Counted from the first letter of the stretch, positions 33,520 to 45,305 are shown. The stretch: 64,000 nt of DNA from Rhyzopertha dominica (GCA_025024175.1 QCXZ01000053.1:13640001-13704000), one strand, 5' to 3'. The notes: a model not told the origin generated them from the letters alone. Numbers and translations are program-made.

Positions 33520-34130
33520 GTTCTCTAAATTTTGTCAGCAAAAGCTACTAGGTCAGCGGCATATATTAAAGATCTTGTTAGTGGTGATATTTCCCTTATT
33601 ATATCGTTGACGGCAAGAAGGAACAATGTTACACTTAGAATACACCCTTGCGGAATTCCGTTTTTCAAAACTATTTTTGTGGATAGGGTTATTTGCTCTA
33701 ACTTGCATGAGACGGTTTGATAAAAAGTTTTCTACAAAGACTAACATGTTGCCTCAAATTACATTTTCTGACAATTATTTTTATATTCGATTTCTCCATA
33801 GTGAGTCATAGGCGCATTCAAAGTCAAAGAATATTGCAATAGTTTGTTCCTTGTTTGTAGATGAATCAAGTATCTCTGCCTCCAGGTTTAATATGTTGTC
33901 TATAGTCGAGCGATGTTGTTTAAAACTACTTTGTTCATTGTATATCGGGTTGTTTATTTCTAGAAACCATGTTAGTCTCTTGTTCAGTATATTTTTTAGT
34001 AATTTGCAGACCATGCTGGTCAGGGATATATGTCTGTAACTTTTGGGGTCGGTTTTGCATTTACTCGGTTTAAGAATAGGGTTTATTACTGTCGACCGCC
34101 TCTATTTTTCAGGGAAATTCCATATTATAT
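33520..34130 (-). pseudogene. Jockey-type reverse transcriptase fragment
   Basis: The minus-strand frame 33781-34014 reads KLLKNILNKRLTWFLEINNP then EQSSFKQHRSTIDNILNLEA and AIFFDFECAYDSLWRNRI. These are the conserved blocks R..WFLE....L...Q.GFR..RST.D...LE and FFDLE.AYD..W of Jockey-clade elements. Near 33550 a shifted frame gives AADLVAFADKI in the place of YADDLA. Upstream (34030-34120) the decayed NYRPI-type block is suggested. It has lost its endonuclease and has several shifts. Confidence 0.8.
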
Positions 34131-35866
34131 CGTAACAGGACAGTAGATATATATATAAACAGCTTCTTCGTGAAGATTAATCAATTAATCAGTATGATAG
34201 TTTCACCTTGAAGCAATATTTTATAGATTCCTATTAATTACTATTATAATATACGACAATACAAACGGGAATACATAAAAATTTTACCAGAAGGAACGTT
34301 TGCCTTTTTCATCCTACGAGTTGTATAGTGCACACAATTGAAGCAATGTATCATGTTAAATTATTTTACAAATCCAATTTTACATTTTCCTAAGCTTCAA
34401 CAGCTTCCTGTTCGTGTTCAGTGTGATGAATTTCTATTATCAAAATATTTATTAGCTTGGTCCCCCGAAATTTGTAACTTAGTTATATGTATAGAACATC
34501 AGTGTATAGCGAATACCACTTGATTTGATTGGTCGAACTGAAAGTTTAGACATGCCAAGCCACATAACGTTCTGCTAGGAACAACTTTCTTCGTCGACAT
34601 TTTAAATAATTTCGACCGGGAGCAATTATTCAGCCGGCGCAGGGCGTTTAGTTAACAAAACAGGGTATAATCCTGCACGGGTGTTTATTATAAATGGCCA
34701 GCGCCCCAGTATAAATCACTCTGTCGGTCCACAATTTTCCTGCGATCCCGCACTAAATAAGACACAAAGAGAGCGACGGTGCACATTTGTTTTTGGAAGT
34801 TTTGAAGGGAACAAAATACCTCCCTCACCGTTATTAAACCAAAAAAGGCAAACAGGCGCACTGAGTTTATGCGCGGGCGGTATGATGTACTGTTGGAGCA
34901 CCTAGAGATTTACCTAACTGATGGGATGGGAGAGGAGATGCAGCATCCGACGACGTTGACAAACGCTGTCTGCTGGCACACACATATTAAGGGAAGTTTT
35001 ACATTCAAATAAGTCTAAGGGCTTATGCTGTAGGCTAAATAGTTGGATGACTCACTAGAGCGGTAACACAACACATAACTAAACTTTTCTAAATGTAAAA
35101 CGATTACAATAGGTATCACATATAACACGAACCGACCATATAATGCAGAAGAGAAAGCATGTACTTTGATAAATTAACAAAGTTTTCGGACCTCTTCCAT
35201 GAGCCAAAATATACTATTGATTGGCTTTCTCTAACCTAACCTATTTAATCTTTCAGTCACTTCTTGTGTTGTGTCAAATTTAGAAACAATCATTTTCTTC
35301 TTGTGTGTCAAACAGTCGAGCTCTTGTATTTACCCGTGTTTTCGTTTGTTGCCTGTTATTAGTTGTATAATTTATCAACCAAACTGTTTCTTTCAAGACT
35401 ATACATTTTATTTGCGTTACATAAGGTATGTTTCATAATAGCAATAAATATCGGAAAGCACTACAAATTGAAACATCCTTATAGCACTTATTTAATTGAT
35501 TTGATTCATTGATTATTCCACTGTACGGTCAGCATTTCTGCTACTCCCGGATATACTCCCGGGCCGGCCGTCTACGCTGGGTTAGAGGGGTACATGCTGA
35601 TTGCTATTAGTGCGACTGCCTAGCGCATGTTATGAAAATATAAGGACTGAATGGGAAGGTTATAAAGGTAACATTCATTTTCTTTGAATGTTTTCTTGGT
35701 GCTGTTAACATCATTGGTTCATTTCATAGTCGCTTGATTAATTTCTTGTATCTTGTAATTTCTGTTCTAGCCATTATTTGTCATTTTTCCCCTGGTTTCT
35801 GAATTGTCGTCTCTATAGTTGTTTTTCGTGTAAAGCACTCTCTTCCTCTTTTTCGTTGGTCTCCGC
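34131..35866. other. intron sequence with a GC-richer, possibly conserved patch
   Basis: No gene is recognised. At about 34600-34960 the sequence has balanced composition, CpG sites and no repeat structure (for example AGCCGGCGCAGGGCGTTTAG), in strong contrast to its AT-rich flanks. A short frame at 34681-34905 shows no domain. A conserved regulatory element of the long stargazin intron is one possibility. Confidence 0.35.
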
Positions 35867-35869
35867 TTA

Positions 35870-37250
35870 GCTACCAAGTCTTCCGTGTGGTTTGCCTTTT
35901 TCCTTTAGATGCGTCCCTAGCATTTTATGTGTTTGATTTCGGTTTGGCTCGGCTGCATTGCTCTTCTTGTTGGAGGTCGTTGAAGAGTGTTGAGGTTCTG
36001 TCGGCATTTTCCATTGAGGTTTACTTTGTTCGTAGTTCTTGAACAGTTTTTTCCAAGCTACTTCTGAGCTTCGAGAGTAGTTTCCGTCTTCCAGGATTTT
36101 ATGTACCACTATTGTGTAATTTCTTATATACACATAACTATATACATTGAACATCACTATAGCGACCGTAACAATGATAATAGTAACGCANGCATAAGTA
36201 TATAACACTAGGNCACAATGTGAATTAAACTCTTACAANTTTATGTAGTTCGACTTCTGTATCTTGTTTGGGTTTCTCTTTCATGACGATGTTAACGTTT
36301 CTTTGTGTGATTTCATTTGTTTGTCCAATCGCTTGCTGGAGCTCTAGGTGGGGTGATGATCTAGGGAATAATTCTTGAATGTGTGCATTTTTTATATATA
36401 TTATAGATTACAGATAATTTACGGCCGTTGGCTTATTTCCATGGCTTCCTGGTCTCTAGACAAAGCAATCACACTATCGCAGTGGTTCCTTTTACTCCTT
36501 TCTGGTGTTGCCTCAAGATTTGTTCTCTCCAAGTGAAGTCTTTTAGTTTCAAGTCGTTTATGAGCGCCGGGATTCTTCCGAGTTGTATTTTGATCATCGT
36601 TGATCATGTACAGTTTCTTCCAAGCTACTGCCTAACTTCCACATGTTTTATCTGGTGTGATTTTTCTTGCCTCGTTTATGTGTTGTTGCTGGACAATGCT
36701 CCCCCATATACCTGTTCCATGAGCCAACGTGCCGCACAGACTGTTTCTGTACCACAATTTTGTAACTTCTTGTATATACTTGGCTAGATACACGGAACTA
36801 CTTCACTGTAAGGACGGCAACTATAACAACCACAACACGAGCACAAGGATGCAACACTAAAACACATTATTAACGAAACGTTTACATGTGCACTGTGATT
36901 TTGCTCATTTATTATGTCTGCTGTAGCGGCCATTATTTCTTCTCCTCCATAGAATCATTCTCTTTCTAGGTCATTTAGGAGTAATAAGATTCCTTCTCGT
37001 TGTCCTGCTTCTTGATATTTTGACTGTAGTTCCTTTACAATTTCTTCTAAGCTGATTCGAATCTTTGGATGTTTGGTCTGATACAACTTGCAGTTGTTGC
37101 TATTAACTCTCTTGTATGTTTACGATGTACTTGTTGTGTGATGTTCTCCCCATGTATTTGAGTGCGAGGGCACTGAAGAGACAATTTCCGTCACCCGGAA
37201 TTATCTGTGCCAGAATGGTGTGCTGCTTTGTTTTGACTATTTCCATCATT
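35870..37250 (-). mobile_element. three tandem OTU-protease-like modules
   Basis: Minus strand, read right to left. Module 1 (37249 down to about 36850) begins MMEIVKTKQHTILAQIIPGD then GNCLFSALALKYMGRTSHNK. DGNC (37181-37192) with LF.AL is the catalytic-cysteine block of OTU cysteine proteases, and in a second frame FYGGEEIMAATADI then HVNVSLIM matches the later WGGE.E..A.......NI.V block. Module 2 (about 36850-36250) has VAWKKLYM, the frame-shifted EKN/DLK-type helix, WREQILRQHQKG and NVNIVMKEKPKQDTEVEL. Module 3 (36240-35870) has IVVHKILEDGNY (catalytic Cys changed to Tyr), VAWKKLFKNYEQSKPQWKMP. Module 1's first frame stops after 48 residues. All three are broken. Their carrier is not known. 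Confidence 0.65.
37103..37249 (-). pseudogene. OTU-like domain, best-preserved catalytic segment
   Basis: A 48-codon frame with the strongest family signature in the cluster: IIPGDGNCLFSALALKYMG followed by a histidine-containing helix (RTSHNKYIVNIQE). In OTU proteases the Asp and Cys of DGNC are part of the active site, and a histidine near the C-terminus completes it. Here the frame ends at TAA (37103-37105), and the later blocks continue in another frame, so the protease cannot be made. Confidence 0.65.
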
Positions 37251-39690
37251 TAAAATTGTTACTTTAGCAGTAATCATTTTATTTATTAATATTATTACTA
37301 TCACATCTGAAAAACGCCTAAATAGGCGAGATTTACATATATATGGTATATTATAAATTTGTAATAATATATATTTGTGAAAAGGTTAATCATACATTCA
37401 TTCTTTTGTTTCCTGTGCGTTTCCCTTATATGCTATTATTACTGATCTGGAAGTATTGATTCAATTTGCGGCGGATTTTCATTATCTGACGCAAATCTGT
37501 TCTAAAATTGTTGCACAACTAACTCATTTTGGGCTAACTACGAATAAGCAGCGCGGGGCTGGGAAGACATATGGAAAATAAAAGTCCTTCAAAATATAAT
37601 ATAAAGTTATATTTTACAAAAATGTAAGCAATAATGGAAAATAATAAAAAATAAATAACCATCTATCCTGAAAAACGTCCTTCCTCTGTTTTTTACTCGC
37701 ATCAACGGTATTATTCTTCTAACATTAATATTATCGATATTTCGATTATATTAATTATAATTATACTTCATATAAATATAATTATGAAGAAATCCATTCA
37801 GGACATTCCCCTTAAACAATCCAATGTTATTAGAGGTATTGGTGATCACCTTGTGATCCTCTTATATATTTTTATATTCGATGTAATCCTCAGAAATTGG
37901 GTACATTTAGGACTTTCCTGTAGACCTTTTACATAAGGTAAGACGTTTTCTTGCGGTTTCATTAGCTTTTTGGGTACAAAAAATGTCTTCGTTCTCGAAG
38001 TGGTCGCCTTTTCATGTACGCGCAGCATTGATCTGACACCATATTTCTTATTTTTACATGGCGATGGCCACCAATATTTCGTCGTATTAAACCCGCGAAG
38101 GGGAAGTAAACTTTGCTTTAAATGCGTAATAGTTTTATGTAGGTAATTACGTAAAACAACTAATGTTATCTCGAAAACGGAAAACTTCCCGCCTAAAACA
38201 ATCCATTGGGGTTGCGTAGCCGTCTGACGTCATTTGTCGTATGTGCCAATTTCAGCAATGGTCTAATTTCAGGATTAGTATATACAAAAAAGTATTTGAT
38301 ATAAATTATAATCAGTCTTAAGAATTTGAAAATGCAAAGAATGTGTAAAATAAGGTTCGATATATAATCGCCATAAATGACGATTAGTGCAAATAATTCC
38401 AAATTTATCTGCGGAATAAGTATTTTTGAGCACCTTTCTTCTCGAATATCCATCTGGTGCTCCCATTTGAAATCGTTATTTGTCGATTTATGCATACTTC
38501 ATATTTACTTGTAAGTCGCCAGAAAATTCCGTTAAAATTGTGTTTATTCAAAATGCTCCAGATTCAGTCGCATTTCAGAGTTTGAGGGAATCATAGAACG
38601 CGCCAGGAAAAAAGTAGCACCTTAAGAATGTAACATCGTCCGACGGAGAGAGTCACATTAGGCGGCCAAATTACTAAATCTATTTATTGCGCTAGCTTGA
38701 GATCATGAATAATGGCGGGTACGCCAATAATTTAAATGCCTCGCTTTCTTTTTCGCCCGCCTTCTTTCCTGGCGTGCATATTATACATCCATGTGTTGCT
38801 AATAAATATTAAGTTACTGTTCTTTATTTTTTAGGCCTAAATGCTTTTTTCGATCCACCGTTGCTAAAGAACAATTTGAAATTGTCACGATTGCTTTTGA
38901 TTTGTACATACTTGATTGTTTGATGTGCTTAAAAAAGTAACTGCAAGGCAAATTCTGGTGAACACACATTATTATATGTATTGCTGTCGCAGCGGTCTCT
39001 GAAGTAGAAGTTTTGAACAAACTCGTCAGCCATCTATAGTTTTTTGGAAAATAAAAGTGATCAAATTGTCCAAACTAACACGATTACTTTCTAGTTGTAG
39101 AATGTCAAAATATTAAATAACCATTTAGAGATATTCGCGCTTGTTAACAAAAAACAGCTCAATAAAAATTTCAGTAGATTACTTACTTTAGTCTGAAAAC
39201 GCTTCTTGAAGTGACGATTTCCAACTACAATATAACTTGTAATTCTCACTGACAAAGCCTCGTCGTCGTCATCAGAACCAATCTGTTTTGCACGCCCTTC
39301 GGACCGCAAACCAAGGTGGTAACGTAATGATCACCGAACCGCTTCGGGATTCGCAGAATGCCCTAAATTTGCATAAACAGTTATACAGCAGGTACCTCCT
39401 CAAATATGCTAACGGCATTGCTCCTAAATATTCACACAGGAATGTGAATGAACTGCGAATGGCGCAGGAAATGAAATGAATTTGTTGGGCGTCATGAAGT
39501 TGACGACTTGCGGAAGTAATGGTAGAAAGGCTCGTGCAGCTGCAATCTGCTCTTAACGACTTTATAGATGCTGGCATTTGCGGTTATGCTGCAAAATTGA
39601 GGGGGTAGTGTTTCTTTGTGCAACGAAAAATATTTGCTGCTATCATTTAATTGAGACGTATTATTCAGTGATAAACAGTATTTACAATCA
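37251..39690. other. intron sequence, no gene recognised
   Basis: Mostly AT-rich. An inverted repeat, CGCCTAAATAGGCG, lies at about 37315-37328. At about 38580-38780 a GC-richer patch without coding frame (AATGGCGGGTACGCCAATAA) could be a conserved non-coding element. Open frames at 38193-38495 and 39272-39577 show no domain. Confidence 0.35.
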
Positions 39691-39699
39691 GTGAAACTT

Positions 39700-39820
39700 G
39701 TTCCACAAATAAGTGAAAAGATAATGGCAATCCGATCTGTCAGCAACAAACTTACATGATGACAGTCACCTAACTGCCTCAAAGTGAACTACTTTTTAAA
39801 GGAACAGGAATCTGTATCTG
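39700..39820 (-). repeat. partial copy of the hammerhead-bearing repeat family
   Basis: Aligns with the outer part of the copy at 59.3 kb: ATGGCAATCCGATCTGTCAG versus ATGGCAATGCCATCTGTCAA, then ACATGATGACA, CACCTAACTGC and TTTTTAAAGGAA. The hammerhead region is absent. Confidence 0.5.
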
Positions 39821-39919
39821 GTCTTTGTTTGTTATTGTAAGGTATTTGTTGTGATTTAGCTATTATGAGACAATATCATAATGCTGTGTTTAGTTTATAA
39901 TATGTATATCTAAAAAAAC

Positions 39920-40110
39920 CTTTTTGTGGCGTAGACAGCATGGCGTAAAACTAGCAATGCCTATATACCAAAGCAGTGGTATGATTAAATTAAAAGTAAA
40001 TGGAAATACCATTTATCAGCAACAAACTAACACGATAACAAAGCCACCTAGCTGCATCAACTTCTTAAAGGAAGTATCCTGTGTTCTACCAAGCTGGTAT
40101 TCAATATCCA
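39920..40110 (-). repeat. partial copy of the hammerhead-bearing repeat family
   Basis: Contains GCGTAGACAGCATGGCGTAA, CTATATACCAAAGCAGTGGT, AAATGGAAATACCAT, AACAAAGCCACCTAGCTGC and TTAAAGGAAG in the same order as the 59.3-kb copy. It includes one arm of ribozyme stem I and the flank, but not the core. Confidence 0.6.
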
Positions 40111-40329
40111 CCTGCATACTTGATCATCGATTTGTTCGTAAATACGGATAACTCCACCACGAAGTAATATGAATTTTACTCCCTGACTCCATCGAGGATA
40201 CTGCACAATCGATTTGACAGCGTCTCTACTTTTGCGAGTAAATTCAAGTTCGTATGGATTGCCAATAGGTGGCGCCCTAAAATAAGTGGATGAATTTTGA
40301 ACAAGTTAAACGACAAAGTAAACAATTTT

Positions 40330-40570
40330 CAATTTTGGGTTAATCGAATCCATTCAATTTAATGTCATGGCATTGCCATCTTAAATTCTTACTTTCATCA
40401 TACCATTGCTTTGGTATATAAGCAAAACCAGTTCTATGCCGTGTTGTCTACACTAGACCTAAACTGCACTGATGAGCTGTAATGACAGCGAAATAGTACT
40501 ATCTGCAGTTGGTTGAAGTGTAGACAGCACAGCATAGACATGCATTTTAATTATAGTATTGGAAGTTTAC
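40330..40570 (+). repeat. hammerhead-bearing repeat, best copy
   Basis: This copy reads ATGGCATTGCCATC, ATACCATTGCTTTGGTATAT, AAGCAAAACCAGTTCTATGC, the hammerhead, then GCACAGCATAGACATGCATT. It is shared in inverse orientation with the copy at 59.3 kb and in part with 28.6, 39.7 and 39.9 kb. No protein frame is present, so it is a short non-coding dispersed repeat. Confidence 0.75.
40445..40526 (+). ncRNA. type-I hammerhead ribozyme
   Basis: All conserved parts are present in order. Stem I outer arms TGTCTACACT (40445-40454) and AGTGTAGACA (40517-40526) are exact complements. Inner stem I AACTGCA pairs with TGCAGTT. The core box CTGATGA lies at 40469-40475. Stem II is GCTGT-AATG-ACAGC. GAA at 40490-40492 is followed by a very short stem III, ATAG-TA-CTAT, and C at 40503 is the cleavage-site base (UC). 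The internal loops of stem I (TAGACCTA opposite GGTTGA) are where tertiary contacts form in natural hammerheads. The predicted cut is after 40503. A stem III this short is typical of retroelement hammerheads, which often cleave as dimers. Confidence 0.85.
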
Positions 40571-41297
40571 TTCATATTATATAATATATAAATCACTTTT
40601 GCAAATAATTATATAGAGATATTATTTAGAAATTTATTCAGAAAGACCTGTAGTTCAAACCCTTGTCTGTATAATAATAAAAAAAGGATTAAAAACTAAA
40701 CTTGTATGAAAAACTCTTCAAAACCTCAAAAACGTCCGGATGCCTCCTAATTATATATTTAATTTGTAGCTTGAAAGTCATTTTGTATCTCCAACGTCTA
40801 TTTACGTTTTAACAAACACTAACCATTTCACTTTTGCTAGATTACTTAAAACAAAAATTGTGGCAGACAAGCAACTAGTTCAGTGGGAATTGAACTTCAG
40901 AGTATAGAAATTACGTACATTATGATATAACGCAAACCTCAGTATACTATTAACAGTCGACCAAAACGTAAAGTAATACAACAATAACAACTAGCTACAC
41001 AAGCGTAGTGTCGAACACTCACTCCTGAGTACTCCCGTGTTTAGGTATCTATACCCGGAACTATGTTATTGTAAAAATAAGTTTGTAACAAACGTTACAC
41101 ATCACAAAGTATTGTAACCTATAACTGCCAATTTGGGTCAAAAAATCGAGTCTCAATAAACAAGCGACTTCCGCACAAACTGAGAAACTGACGCTTGTAA
41201 TTCTTGAGCTTTACAATGATACATTTGTTGCCCCATATCTCCAAGGGATAGCTCTTAAATATATATCCGATTCAAAAACCCATTACATCATAAATAT
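40571..41297. other. AT-rich sequence, no gene recognised
   Basis: Nothing nameable is seen between the hammerhead repeat and the end of the Penelope element to the right. Confidence 0.35.
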
Positions 41298-41373
41298 GGT
41301 GATCGAGGCTTTCACTGCCGGAGTCCGTACTAAGATACTTTCGGGTAAGTTGGCCGTGGTGGTCGCGATTTTC

Positions 41374-41424
41374 TCTTCGCTGACGTTTCACACACTGCTG
41401 TTGTTAACATCTTCAGAGCCGAGT
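41374..41424 (-). ncRNA. Penelope-end hammerhead-like motif
   Basis: On the minus strand, CTGAAGA (plus 41410-41416) is followed by a 20-base hairpin candidate and GAAACGTC (plus 41382-41389). This fits the hammerhead pattern CUGANGA, stem II, GAA, then a minimal stem III formed by ACGU, and cleavage after C. GGCT before the core pairs in part with AGCG after it. The homologous end at 46.2 kb has the same plan. Stem II pairing is weak here, so activity is doubtful. Confidence 0.45.
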
Positions 41425-41430
41425 TCATAG

Positions 41431-42393
41431 CAGTGGCGGCTGGTCAATAAGTGCCAACGTGCCATGGCACAACCAGCAAAACTGTAGAAAAATATTTTTA
41501 ACAATCAAAACTTGAATTATAATGGAACTTAAAGTGGTTGAATTTGTGGTAATACCGGCGGAACTGCGGAACGCACCCACTCAATAAACGGTTACCGCTT
41601 GCGCTCAGCACCGGCATTAAGTCCAACTTCACGTTCGTGCCAGCTCTGAATTGACACGGAATCGCGGCAGTTTTTGGATCTCCGCAGGGAACAAGAGGAT
41701 GCGAAGAGTACGCAGGTTTACGTGAACGTTCGTGCCAGTGAGTCGATGGCACGGATCAGCGTTGCCAACTGATCTGACCTTAATCATCGTACCAACCCCA
41801 CAAAAATTATCGTATACAAGAAAATATTATCCTACACATAATATAATAAAGAAGTAGTATAATTTAAAATTCTTTATTTAAACTCACTCAGTTATAAAGG
41901 TCGAGAAGTCAGCACATGTGGTGATGAGGTTAACGAGCTGGAAACGTGTCAGAGAAATCAGTTTAATTTTGATATTTGACTTGGCATAGCAATCTATCAA
42001 CACAACGCAAACATTGAGTGCCTTGGGAATGCTGTCGGCTGAGAAACAATTCCTAAATAATATTGACCATTTTAATAAGCGAGTGATTGACAATTTTGCA
42101 GCAGAAAAGAGCGCCGAATGGATTTTGTCTATCAGGTAATATAAAAACTACATAGTGACTTAAGACACATAATTGACGAACGCGTTGACAATGCAGTGTA
42201 GGTTTCTAACGTGGTATCTTATTTGTTTTGGATGAAAACGTGTGATACGAAAATTATAAGTGAGTTACGTACATGTTGTATAAATTGGATATTTTAAACT
42301 ATCATATTATAATTTATATTTTTAGTTTTATAATCGTTTGCAACATATCGAATTTTTGGCACTACCTTGCGATACAGTCACGAGCCGCCACAG
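41431..42393. mobile_element. non-autonomous hAT element (963 bp)
   Basis: Ends CAGTGGCGGCTGGTCA (left) and, inverted, CTGTGGCGGCTCGTGA (right). They are flanked by an 8-bp duplication, GTTCATAG at 41423-41430 and GTTCATCG at 42394-42401 (7 of 8 identical), the length expected for hAT. The element cuts a Penelope end in two: outside the duplication, both sides continue the Penelope sequence seen uninterrupted at about 46.2 kb. No transposase frame is recognised inside. Confidence 0.85.
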
Positions 42394-43667
42394 GTTCATC
42401 GTGGACATAGCTGTCTCCGAGAGAACACAGACTGACTCTCAGATGTCCGCCGCCAGGTGCTTATGTGGTCGTCCGGGGTAGGCGGAGCCACCTCATTAGA
42501 CCGCGTCTGCCGCTGGGCATTTACGTGATTGTCCTTGTTTGGTGTTTGTAGACCTTAACAGCTTCAAGTTGTAGGCAAGCGTAGTATTTTTTTGGCAGTA
42601 TCAAGAATCCCTATCTGGGCAAAGTGAATGTTATGTTCTTGTTGGACACCATGTATCGCAGCAGCAGGTCTCTCGGTTTGTCCAAGGCGGTAGCATCTCT
42701 CGCGTTCTTTTATTCTTGTAGCAGCACTTGTTTTGGTGGTTCCAATGTACACTTTCCGCAACTGCAGGGTACACTTCATACTCCTCCTGAAGATAAGGGA
42801 TCCCACTTATCCTTCGTAGAAGTGAAAATGAGCTGTAACTGTATTGTAGGTTTATAGACAGGTGTTATGTTGATCCTTTGCTGTATTCTTCCAATAGGAT
42901 TGGTGACGTTGCTGATGGAAGGCAGATAGACTCTTCCTACTGGCACTGGTTGCTGAGCAGATTTCTCCGGATGGGATCGTGGTTGAATGGCTCGTTTTAT
43001 CTCCCTCGCTGAGTAACCGTTTACTTGTAGCACACGGTTTAGGTGGTACAATTCCTTATTTAGATGTTGTGGTTCGCAAATTCATTGTGCTCGCTCGACC
43101 CGGGTTTTGATGATACCCCTTTTCTACCTAGGATGATGGTTGGAGTCTTTGTTCAGGTAGCGGCTGATTTGTCCTTTTCGTGATTAAAACATCGAGGAAA
43201 GCTAGCTTACCGTTTTTCTCTGTCTCCATGGTAAACTTTATGCTTGGGTGTCTGCTGTTTAGGTGTTGGAGGAACTCCTAAAAAGTATCCTCACCATGAC
43301 TCCAAACTACGAAGGTGTCGTCAAATTATCAGTACCGTGCCGAGGGTTTCCTCTCCGCTGTTTCCAAGGCTTCATTTTTTAACTTCTCCATGAAAAGGTT
43401 GGCTATCACTGGATTGAGTGGGCTTCCCATGGTCACTCCGTCCAGCTGCTGATAGTAATCATCCTTCCATATGAAGTAAAACGGAATAAGACAACATTTA
43501 ACCAGTGCCGTAATATTATCTGGAAACAGTTCTGATATCCGATCCATGACATTTTTACCGGAGCCTTCGTGAACAAAGACGTGACATCAAAACTGACCAA
43601 CCGGTTGTTCGGTCCAATTTGCAGAGTTTTCAGCTTTTATACGAAGTCATTGAAGTCCTTAATGTAA

Positions 43668-45305
43668 TAATAATAATCTCTTTATTCACATCATACAACT
43701 ACAATTGTATATAGAACACGTCAAAATATAATTCCACATACTACACAAGTTTACATTAGACAAAATACATGTATTCATATTGTAGAAACTAATCAAATCT
43801 GAAGTGTAAAAACTCGTTTGTTGTATAAAAAGCGTTAGAGGTCAGATATGTTTTTAACTTTCGTTTTAGGATATTGATCGGTAGTATTTTGATTTTGCTT
43901 GGAACATGATTGAAAATTTTTAATGGCATATGCGTAACATTTTTTAATATGCTTGTTTTTTCGTATGGCATTGCAAAAGGTAATTATTAGCTATGCCTCT
44001 CGTTTGGTAGTTATGTGACATTTCTAGTGACTGGAAAAACATATTATAGTGGCGTCTAACAAACAGTACACGTTCCAAAATATAGATACTCGCTAGGGTA
44101 AGTATATTGTTATTTATAAATAATTGCTTGCAACTATCCCTTCGTTTCAGGCCAAAGATACTCAACACACCGCTTCTGGATGACGAAGATATCAGCCGGG
44201 GACGACGCATTGCCCCAGAATATGACTCCATATTGCAAACGCGAGTGCACGTACACATAATAGGCTTGCAGCGCAGCCAAAATTCCAACCTCCTCGCTTA
44301 CGATCCTGAGAGCGTAGCTGAAAGTCGCCAACTTGGATGCCAGTAAATTTGTGTGTATTTTCCAGTCAATCAGGGAGTCTACCCTCAATCCCAAAAACTC
44401 TGCTTCCACCTACGAGGTAAGTCTATTTCTAAGGTAATCTACACTGATGGTCCGAAGCGATTTCACTGAAGCGGTAAAACTCACCGTGTTAGTTTTACTT
44501 ATGTTAAGATTAAGATTATGCGCCTCCAGCCATCCCTCGATTACACTCAGACAGTTCACTAACCTTTTATCTATGTTCTCTAGGTTATTTGCACTTAAGA
44601 CAACCGATGTATCATCTGCATACTGCGCTGTATACTCAGGACTGTACAAATATAAGTTATTTATGTAAAGTAGAAAAAGAACAGGACCCAGGATAGATCC
44701 ATGTGGAACTCCCCTGAGGATCTTTCCACACTGCGATCTTGTGAAACTTCCGTCTGTGTTTCGAAGTGTCGTTATTTGTTGCCTGTTGGATAGGTATGAT
44801 GCAAGGAGTTCTCCCGATTTACCACGAAGACTAACTTTTTCACACTTGGCTAGCAGTATGTCATGCTCCATGCTATCGAACGCCTTCGATAGATCCAAGA
44901 ACACCCTCACGACTACCTCATTCCTATTTACACCATTTAGTATTTTTTGTAGAATTTAAAAGATTGTTGTAGATGTCGATTTATTTGCTTGATAGCTACT
45001 CTGTTTTTCTGTTATCACATCGTGCAACTGAAGCAAACGACTGTATCGTTTAAGTAGCACTTTCTCAAATATCTTTGCCATATTTGAGAGAAGTGTGATA
45101 GGTCTATAATTTGAAATAAGAGACCTATCGCCCTTCTTATATAAAGGTTTTAAAACTCCTACTTTTAGTTTTTCTGGAAAGATTGCATGCTCCATTGATA
45201 GGTTAATTATGTGACTTAAAGGTTTAGCTATGAAGTTAGTAGTTTTCTTCAGGAGTCTCACAGGAATTCCATCCGCACCAGTAGAAGATATGTTTTTCAA
45301 TGAAA
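43668..45305 (-). mobile_element. 5'-truncated CR1/Jockey-like non-LTR element nested in Penelope
   Basis: Minus strand, about 1.64 kb. In order: SSTGADGIPVRLLKKT, PLYKKGDRSLISNYRPITLL and IFEKVLLKRYSRLL (RT fingers); VFLDLSKAFDSMEHDILL, LRGVPHGSILGPVLFLLYIN and YAQYADDTSVVL (palm with intact YADD); LEAHNLNLNISKTNTVSF; HTNLLASKLATFSYALRI, YYVYVHSRLQYGVIFWGNAS (C-terminal block); and the end KRKLKTYLTSNAFY. The tail has AATAAAGAG followed by (ATT)n. Frames change several times. The endonuclease and start of RT are missing. TTAC is duplicated at both edges (plus 43664-43667 and 45306-45309), and the Penelope frame PRY-[insert]-KDFNDFV is restored without it. Confidence 0.9.

Noticed and set aside
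36428..36787. 119-codon plus-strand frame
   Set aside because: It lies antisense to the OTU-like modules and shares no motif with a known protein, so it is a shadow frame.
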